From an uncultured Eubacteriales bacterium (GTDB lineage Bacteria; Bacillota; Clostridia; Christensenellales; CAG-917): a DNA stretch of 9,724 nt. Numbering within the stretch: position 1 is the stretch's first letter; the number at the start of each line of letters is the position of its first letter. This document shows, one piece after another, positions 6,285 through 9,724 of this stretch. Position numbers and translations under genes: made by a program. Location of the stretch: contig URUQ01000043.1 in assembly GCA_900551145.1 (NCBI GenBank), forward strand, positions 1 through 9,724, written 5' to 3'. Under the pieces are notes generated by a model, which made no database searches, was not told where the DNA came from, and saw only the letters and a program-made list of their open reading frames with translations.

Positions 6285-8234
6285 ATGAGCAAAATCAAAC
6301 TTACAAGAAAAGAGAGAAAAAACTTTATAAGAATCATTGTCGCCCTTGCAATGTTCCTTGTTGTGCTTATCGTTGACAAAACGGTCGGCATTGCGGGAGC
6401 AGTGGGCGGTGAATACGGTTGGCTCGTGCCGTTTTTCCTTTACTTTGCAGTGTACGTCGTCATCGGTTACGACGTATTGTTCAAGGCAGGAAGAAACATC
6501 GTGCACGGACAAGTCCTTGACGAAAATATCCTTATGTGCGTAGCGTCGCTCGGCGCGTTTGCACTCGGCATATATACAAGCGTGATGAAACTCGGTCAAG
6601 AAGGATTTGACGAGGGTTGCGCCGTCTTGTTGTTCTATCAGGTCGGAGAATTCTTCCAAAGTTACGCAACGGGCAAATCTCGCAAATCCATTTCCTCGCT
6701 TATGGATATTCGCCCCGATTACGCCAACGTAAAGCGTGAGGACGGTGTAGTGGAGCAAGTCGACCCGAGCGAGGTTCAAGTTGGCGATGTCATCGTGGTT
6801 TACCCCGGTGAAAAAGTGCCTCTTGACGGTGTAATCGTAAGCGGAAATACCACACTCGACACCAAGGCGTTGACGGGTGAGTCCCTTCCCAGAGAACTTT
6901 GCGAGGGAGATGATATAATCAGCGGTTGTGTCAATTTAACGTCGCAAATCGAGGTTCAAGTGACAAAAGTATTCTACGATTCGACCGTTTCTAAAATACT
7001 TGAGCTCGTTGAAAACGCTTCGGGACGCAAATCCAAAGCGGAAAACTTCATTACCAAATTTTCAAAATACTACACTCCGAGCGTCGTTGCGGCGGCAGTT
7101 TTGCTTGCGGTAATCGGCGGTGCGGTCACCAAAGATTGGTATACGTGGGTGTATAGAGGATTGAGTTTCTTGGTAGTATCTTGTCCTTGTGCGCTTGTGG
7201 TTTCCGTGCCGCTATCATTCTTTGCGGGTATCGGCGCGGCGTCGAGAATGGGCATTTTGGTAAAAGGCTCGAATTATCTCGAAATGCTCGACAAAGCAAA
7301 TATCTTCGTATTTGACAAGACGGGAACGCTCACAAAAGGCAACTTTGCCGTAACTGCCGTTACGCCCGAAGAGAATAAAGACGAAATCTTGCGTCTTGCT
7401 GCCATTGCGGAAAACGACTCCAATCACCCGATTGCTCGCTCTATCGTAAACTACTACCACAAAGAAATAGAGGGCGGTTATACGCTCACCAACGTTGCGG
7501 GCTTTGGTGTAATCGCGTCCAAAGACGACGACGTCATTTATTGCGGAAACGAAAAACTTATGCAATCCTACAAAATTCCGTACGAAAAACAAAACGATGT
7601 AGGGACGGTGGTTTACGTTGCACACAACGATAAATTCGTCGGTTCGTTGCTCATATCCGACGAAATCAAGACCGAAAGCAAAGAAGCAATTGCTCGACTC
7701 AATGAAATGGGATGTAAGACGATTATGCTCACGGGGGACAACGAGCAAATCGCGGCAAGCGTTGCAAACGAGTTGCAACTCACCGATTATAAGGCGTCTT
7801 TGCTTCCGCAAAACAAGGTCGAACACGTCGAAAGCCTACTGAATAGCAAGAAAAAGGGCGAAGTTTTGTGTTTTGTCGGCGACGGTATCAATGACGCGCC
7901 CGTGCTTATGCGCTCTGATATCGGCATCGCAATGGGCGGTGTAGGCAGTGACGCGGCAATAGAGGCAAGCGACGTGGTGCTTATGCAAGACGATTTAAGC
8001 GGAATTTCCACGGCAAAGCGTATTGCAAAGAAGACTATGCGCGTCGTGTACGAGAATATCGTCGGTTCGCTCGCGGTCAAGATTGCAATTATGGCACTGT
8101 CCGCTTGCGGTGTGCTCGGTGCGTATTCGATGTGGATAGCGGTCGTCGGCGACGTGGGCGTCGCAATCGTCGCAATACTTAATGCAATGCGTGTCAACCG
8201 TGGCTTCAAAACCACTATCAAACAGCCCAAATAA
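6285..8234 (+). CDS. P1B-2 type heavy-metal-transporting ATPase (CadA/ZntA family)
   Basis: A 649-residue pump of the inner membrane that exports divalent metal (Zn, Cd, Pb) using ATP. Motifs seen are TGES at 197-200 (actuator domain), the metal-binding CPC at 300-302, phosphorylated D344 in DKTGT, HP at 381-382, TGDN near 483-486 and GDGIND at 532-537. The family signature for Zn/Cd/Pb specificity is present: N591-x7-K599 in the seventh membrane segment and D623-x-G625 in the last. The usual N-terminal HMA domain is absent, and the first membrane segment starts near residue 16; a separate HMA protein is encoded upstream. The start is uncertain. The ATG at 6285 has only a distant AAGGAAA (16 bases away), and an in-frame GTG at 6249 has no RBS. 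Regulation is probably by the SmtB-like repressor through operator 2. Confidence 0.95.
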   Translation: MSKIKLTRKERKNFIRIIVALAMFLVVLIVDKTVGIAGAVGGEYGWLVPFFLYFAVYVVIGYDVLFKAGRNIVHGQVLDENILMCVASLGAFALGIYTSVMKLGQEGFDEGCAVLLFYQVGEFFQSYATGKSRKSISSLMDIRPDYANVKREDGVVEQVDPSEVQVGDVIVVYPGEKVPLDGVIVSGNTTLDTKALTGESLPRELCEGDDIISGCVNLTSQIEVQVTKVFYDSTVSKILELVENASGRKSKAENFITKFSKYYTPSVVAAAVLLAVIGGAVTKDWYTWVYRGLSFLVVSCPCALVVSVPLSFFAGIGAASRMGILVKGSNYLEMLDKANIFVFDKTGTLTKGNFAVTAVTPEENKDEILRLAAIAENDSNHPIARSIVNYYHKEIEGGYTLTNVAGFGVIASKDDDVIYCGNEKLMQSYKIPYEKQNDVGTVVYVAHNDKFVGSLLISDEIKTESKEAIARLNEMGCKTIMLTGDNEQIAASVANELQLTDYKASLLPQNKVEHVESLLNSKKKGEVLCFVGDGINDAPVLMRSDIGIAMGGVGSDAAIEASDVVLMQDDLSGISTAKRIAKKTMRVVYENIVGSLAVKIAIMALSACGVLGAYSMWIAVVGDVGVAIVAILNAMRVNRGFKTTIKQPK

Positions 8235-8278
8235 TTTCAGTTTGATTGGTTAGATACTCAAAATAATACAAATTAAGT

Positions 8279-8310
8279 AAAAAGTGCGCCACGCTCGTGA
8301 CGCACTTTTT
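8279..8310. terminator. Bidirectional terminator between convergent genes
   Basis: AAAAAGTGCG (8279-8288) pairs with CGCACTTTTT (8301-8310). Inside it CACG/CGTG extends the stem past one C-A mismatch. The symmetrical A and T runs let it end both the ATPase transcript on the plus strand and the zinc-ribbon gene on the minus strand, whose stop codon lies at 8317. Confidence 0.88.
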
Positions 8311-8316
8311 CTACCT

Positions 8317-8829
8317 TTATTTTAGCGGGCAACCGCATTCTTTACACCTTTGGGCGTGTATGTCGTTTTGTGCAAAACAGCTTGGACATTCGATTGTCGT
8401 TTTAACGATTGTAGTAGGTGCGTTTGAAGAGTTAACGGGTGTTTTTGATGTCGCGACGGGGGTTTTTGACGCCGCAACTGGGATTTTTGACGCCGCAACG
8501 GTTGTTTTCTTTTCAACATTAACAGTTCTATTCATATTTTTGAATATGTTAGTTTCTTGTGGGTGGCTTTTACCCGCTATTATTTGTAAACTTTCTTTGA
8601 TTTTACAAATGTTGCCTGCATATGATGCAAATAGCATTCCAATAGTATAAAATGTTGATATTATTATCGCTCCGCATCCATATGTCGGAATAAATACCCA
8701 CCAGTATTCTTCGATACTTAATATGATACCTAAAATAATCACAGCTACTGTTTCGATAGCTGCGATAACTTGAATTATTATCGCAAAATGCGATATAGCA
8801 TCATATGAGCCAAGGTCGATTTCTTTCAT
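8317..8829 (-). CDS. Two-TM membrane protein with C-terminal zinc ribbon, function unknown
   Basis: A 170-residue protein. The ATG at 8829 follows a strong AGGAGG with 8-base spacing. Residues about 16-38 and 44-70 are hydrophobic membrane segments. Residues 111-138 are a Ser/Thr/Pro/Ala linker of four 7-residue units (VAASKxP and variants), encoded by a 21-bp tandem repeat. The C-terminus is a zinc ribbon with C148-x2-C151 and C162-x2-C165, plus C167, ending in CGCPLK. Such ribbons are common at the ends of small bacterial membrane proteins and usually bind zinc structurally. I do not recognise the full family and cannot assign a function. The nearby metal pump may be coincidence, since the two genes converge and share no promoter. 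Expression probably depends on the structured leader at about 8848-8982. Confidence 0.8.
   Translation of the reverse strand: MKEIDLGSYDAISHFAIIIQVIAAIETVAVIILGIILSIEEYWWVFIPTYGCGAIIISTFYTIGMLFASYAGNICKIKESLQIIAGKSHPQETNIFKNMNRTVNVEKKTTVAASKIPVAASKTPVATSKTPVNSSNAPTTIVKTTIECPSCFAQNDIHAQRCKECGCPLK
8417..8500 (-). repeat. 21-bp in-frame tandem repeat in the zinc-ribbon gene
   Basis: Three clear units (8438-8458, 8459-8479, 8480-8500) share a TTTTTGAYGYCGC core, and a fourth, degraded unit lies at about 8417-8437. The 21-bp period keeps the reading frame, so copy-number change would only lengthen or shorten the linker between membrane and zinc ribbon. The units encode VAASKIP, VAASKTP, VATSKTP and VNSSNAP. 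Confidence 0.85.
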
Positions 8830-8847
8830 TTTTGTTTCCTCCTAAAT

Positions 8848-8879
8848 AAAAAATGTGCCATCTCAGCGAGATGACACAT
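8848..8879 (-). terminator. Intrinsic terminator inside the leader of the zinc-ribbon gene
   Basis: On the minus strand, ATGTG and GTCATCTC-side sequence (8879-8868) pairs with GAGATG and CACAT (8864-8853) around a 3-nt loop. This gives 11 pairs with one mismatch, followed by six U's (8853-8848). It ends about 10 bases before the AGGAGG of the 8317-8829 gene, so the gene is expressed only if transcription reads through. That placement is typical of transcription attenuation. Confidence 0.8.
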
Positions 8880-8982
8880 ACAGTTGTTTCTCGCTTAGTT
8901 GTCACACCAAATAACCCACAGATTATATGCGGAAACAAGACTGCCATATGTAGTCTGTGGATTTTATTCAATTTGATGTGAC
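8853..8982 (-). ncRNA. Structured leader RNA, candidate riboswitch or attenuator
   Basis: RNA from the promoter at 9016-8989 would start near 8982, exactly at helix P1: GTCACATCAAAT (8982-8971) pairs over 12 bp with ATTTGGTGTGAC (8912-8901). Inside it, CCACAGA (8960-8954) pairs with TCTGTGG (8922-8916), and a third hairpin fills 8953-8923. The apical loop (8943-8932) is complementary to the linker GAAACAACTG (8890-8881) with a 2-nt bulge, a possible pseudoknot. In the linker, AGCGAGA (8895-8889) can pair with TCTCGCT (8871-8865), which would break the downstream terminator. Mutually exclusive terminator and antiterminator stems after a multi-helix domain suggest ligand-controlled attenuation. 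It matches no riboswitch consensus I can recall. A free-standing small RNA of about 135 nt is the main alternative. The fold was worked out by eye. Confidence 0.6.
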
Positions 8983-8988
8983 GATGTG

Positions 8989-9016
8989 ATTATAGCACAT
9001 AAGGCGCAATTGTCAA
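8989..9016 (-). promoter_or_regulatory. Consensus promoter for the leader RNA and zinc-ribbon gene
   Basis: Reading the minus strand, TTGACA (9016-9011) and TATAAT (8994-8989) are both perfect consensus boxes, separated by 16 bases. The expected start, near 8982, coincides with the first base of leader helix P1. The -35 box sits in the loop of the inverted repeat AGGCGCAAT/ATTGCGCCT (9002-9031). Confidence 0.88.
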
Positions 9017-9031
9017 GTCAAGATTGCGCCT
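9002..9031. promoter_or_regulatory. Inverted repeat between the divergent promoters
   Basis: AGGCGCAAT (9002-9010) and ATTGCGCCT (9023-9031) form a perfect 9-bp inverted repeat with a 12-base centre. It surrounds the -35 box of the minus-strand leader promoter and lies just upstream of the micropeptide gene. A dimeric regulator bound here could affect both directions. There is no U-run, so it is not a terminator. Confidence 0.5.
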
Positions 9032-9067
9032 CAATCCGCATACTATATAGTGAAAAGGAGGGAAGAT

Positions 9068-9145
9068 ATGAACTTTTTTATATTGCTTTTATCCGCACTC
9101 GGACTTGCCGGGCTTATCGGCTTTTTCGGCGGTGCGTGGTTTTGA
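9068..9145 (+). CDS. 25-residue hydrophobic micropeptide
   Basis: The peptide starts MNFFILLLSALGLAG and ends GGAWF. It is almost entirely hydrophobic, with one predicted membrane helix and small-residue GxxxG-like spacing but no charged residues. AAGGAGGG ends 5 bases before the ATG, one of the best ribosome binding sites in the window, which is the main reason to call it a gene. A weak -10 (TACTAT, 9041-9046) with TCAAGA 17 bases upstream is a possible promoter. The hairpin at 9210-9241 would end its transcript. Type I toxins and small membrane-protein regulators look like this, but no specific family is recognised and no antisense antitoxin overlaps the coding part as far as I can see. Confidence 0.6.
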   Translation: MNFFILLLSALGLAGLIGFFGGAWF

Positions 9146-9163
9146 AATGTGAAAAATTAAGCA

Positions 9164-9251
9164 ATTGTGCACCGATTTGCCCGGTCGATTCAATCAAATG
9201 CTTATAAAACAAAAAGACATATCGCAAGGATATGTCTTTTGTTTGGTACCC
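9164..9251 (-). repeat. Direct repeat copy A: tRNA-Glu 3' end and terminator
   Basis: This matches 9450-9540 along its length with scattered substitutions and small gaps. It includes the terminator hairpin (AAAAGACATATC 9212-9223 with GATATGTCTTTT 9229-9240) and the last 12 bases of the tRNA gene with CCA (TGGTACCCCCAT on the plus strand). The rest of the tRNA does not follow directly. The hairpin probably still terminates the plus-strand micropeptide transcript. Confidence 0.8.
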
Positions 9252-9324
9252 CCATGCAAATTAAAAATTTGCAATTTCGCAAAATTCAGCACAAACACAA
9301 GTGTTTTGCTGTCTTTTGCTCATT

Positions 9325-9346
9325 ATAGGGAATCGCTCCGCTTGAC
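9325..9346 (-). pseudogene. Probable tRNA-Glu remnant
   Basis: ATAGGGAATCG (9325-9335) equals the T-arm region of the intact tRNA gene at 9540-9550, and CCGCTTGAC (9338-9346) equals its D-arm region at 9588-9596. Both are in the same order and strand, but the 37 bases between them in the intact gene, including the anticodon arm, are reduced to 2. About 73 unrelated bases separate these fragments from the acceptor-end copy at 9240-9251. A decayed second tRNA-Glu copy explains both. The matches are short, so this is not certain. Confidence 0.45.
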
Positions 9347-9449
9347 ATATACCAATTTCTCGCACGGCACAGGCACACATCTTGATTGTTTTCTGTACAT
9401 CTACAAAATGTCTGCGCTATCGCGCCGGTGCGGGTGCACAATTCGCTGG

Positions 9450-9540
9450 ATTGTGCACTGATCCGCCCGTTCGATTCCCATCAAATGCTTATAAAACAAA
9501 AGACATATCGCAAGGATATGTCTTTTGTTTGGTACCCCCA
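9450..9540 (-). repeat. Direct repeat copy B, overlapping the intact tRNA-Glu 3' end
   Basis: This is the partner of 9164-9251. Its right end lies in the acceptor stem and CCA of the functional tRNA gene and it runs through the tRNA terminator into the downstream flank. The left boundary coincides with one arm of the hairpin GTGCACAAT/ATTGTGCAC (9434-9458). Confidence 0.8.
9494..9530 (-). terminator. Terminator of tRNA-Glu
   Basis: A perfect 16-bp stem (9494-9509 with 9515-9530) around a 5-base loop, followed on the minus strand by a T-rich tail. It begins at the last base of the encoded CCA, so the primary transcript ends immediately after the tRNA and 3' processing must cut right at the CCA. 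Confidence 0.85.
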
Positions 9541-9605
9541 TAGGGAATCGAACCCTAGTTTCCGCCGTGAGAGGGCGACGTCTTGAACCGCTTGACCATG
9601 AGGGC
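9530..9605 (-). tRNA. tRNA-Glu (anticodon CUC)
   Basis: 76 bases including an encoded CCA. The acceptor stem GCCCTCA pairs with TGGGGGT (two G-U pairs) and the discriminator base is A. The anticodon stem CGCC/GGCG holds the 7-base loop CTCTCAC with anticodon CTC, reading GAG. The T-arm is TAGGG, loop TTCGAAT, CCCTA. The D-arm has the usual GGTCAAGCGG core. All expected arms are intact, so it should be functional. CUC is usually the minor glutamate anticodon beside UUC; the UUC gene would be elsewhere. Confidence 0.95.
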
Positions 9606-9624
9606 AAATCGATATTGCTTTGTG

Positions 9625-9653
9625 ATAATAGCATAATTTTCGTACATACGCAA
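9625..9653 (-). promoter_or_regulatory. Promoter of tRNA-Glu
   Basis: On the minus strand TTGCGT (9653-9648) and TATTAT (9630-9625) are separated by 17 bases, with TGC just before the -10 (extended -10 form). Transcription would begin near 9618, leaving a 5' leader of about 13 nt for RNase P to remove. Confidence 0.7.
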
Positions 9654-9658
9654 GCAAA

Positions 9659-9715
9659 AATTGATAATTTGCGCATTTTTTACTTAATGAATTTTCTGAT
9701 AAAAAATTATCAATT
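9659..9715. repeat. AT-rich 12-bp inverted repeat upstream of the tRNA
   Basis: AATTGATAATTT (9659-9670) is perfectly repeated in inverted form as AAATTATCAATT (9704-9715), with a 33-base centre. It lies just upstream of the tRNA promoter and near the window's end. It could be a regulatory site, a weak hairpin or chance in AT-rich DNA. No gene is seen between 9606 and 9724. Confidence 0.45.
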
Positions 9716-9724
9716 GCATATTGA

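Larger units (their letters stand above)
9146..9529. other. Gene-free stretch with duplicated tRNA end and hairpins
   Basis: No credible gene is seen. The stretch holds two diverged copies of the tRNA-Glu 3' flank (9164-9251 and 9450-9540). Between them lie tRNA-body fragments (9325-9346) and several hairpins: GCAAATT/AATTTGC (9256-9272), an 11-bp stem with one bulge at about 9287-9311, and GTGCACAAT/ATTGTGCAC (9434-9458). Confidence 0.6.

Noticed and set aside
6129..6779. 216-codon minus-strand frame over the ATPase start
   Set aside because: It is a shadow of the ATPase coding frame continuing into the purine-rich intergenic DNA.
8853..8982. Leader RNA as 6S RNA, T-box, purine riboswitch or SRP RNA
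   Set aside because: The characteristic conserved motifs of these classes are absent. The element sits directly before a gene with a terminator/antiterminator pair, which does not fit 6S or SRP RNA.
9164..9540. CRISPR-like repeat pair
   Set aside because: There are only two copies, about 90 bp each and explained by the tRNA 3' end and its terminator. No regular spacers or cas genes are present.
9401..9676. 91-codon minus-strand frame across the tRNA-Glu gene
   Set aside because: It runs straight through an intact tRNA and its terminator, so it cannot be a real coding region.

Overview
The window looks like a piece of a low-to-moderate GC Firmicutes (Clostridia-type) chromosome. The reasons are strong AGGAGG ribosome binding sites, U-tailed hairpin terminators after most genes, TTGACA/TATAAT-type promoters with AT-rich spacers, and a SmtB/CadC-style metal regulator next to a CadA-type pump. 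The species cannot be named from the sequence; an uncultured gut Clostridia is my guess.

Layout. Positions 1-362 hold no convincing gene, only one copy of a dispersed GC-rich repeat and a bidirectional terminator. Positions 363-4934 (minus) encode a very large secreted, membrane-anchored protein with two complete calcineurin-like metallophosphoesterase domains. Transcribed divergently from it is a heavy-metal (probably zinc/cadmium/lead) efflux locus. It consists of a SmtB-type repressor (5224-5547), a free-standing HMA metal-binding protein (5691-5909) and a P1B-2 ATPase that lacks its own N-terminal HMA domain (6285-8234). Two near-identical TTGAA-N6-TTCAA operators lie before the repressor and before the HMA gene, so the repressor probably controls both itself and the pump. 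The HMA and ATPase genes are separated by 375 bp containing an inverted copy of the repeat from the left edge and a long imperfect hairpin.

Convergent to the pump is a small minus-strand gene (8317-8829) for a two-TM protein with a tandem-repeat linker and a C-terminal zinc ribbon. It is preceded by a consensus promoter and a roughly 135-nt structured leader. The leader has a multi-helix domain starting at the transcription start, a possible pseudoknot, a terminator and a competing antiterminator: the architecture of a riboswitch or attenuator that I cannot assign to a known class. Divergent from it is a 25-codon hydrophobic peptide gene (9068-9145) with an excellent RBS; a 9-bp inverted repeat lies between the two.

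The right end carries tRNA-Glu(CUC) on the minus strand (9530-9605), with its own promoter and a 16-bp terminator hairpin. About 290 bp away there is a second, diverged copy of the tRNA 3' end, terminator and downstream flank, with tRNA-body fragments next to it. This is either a decayed tandem tRNA copy or the scar of a tRNA-targeting element. The most interesting unexplained parts are the structured leader with its divergent micropeptide, the duplicated tRNA end, and the repeat that appears both at the left edge and inside the metal operon.
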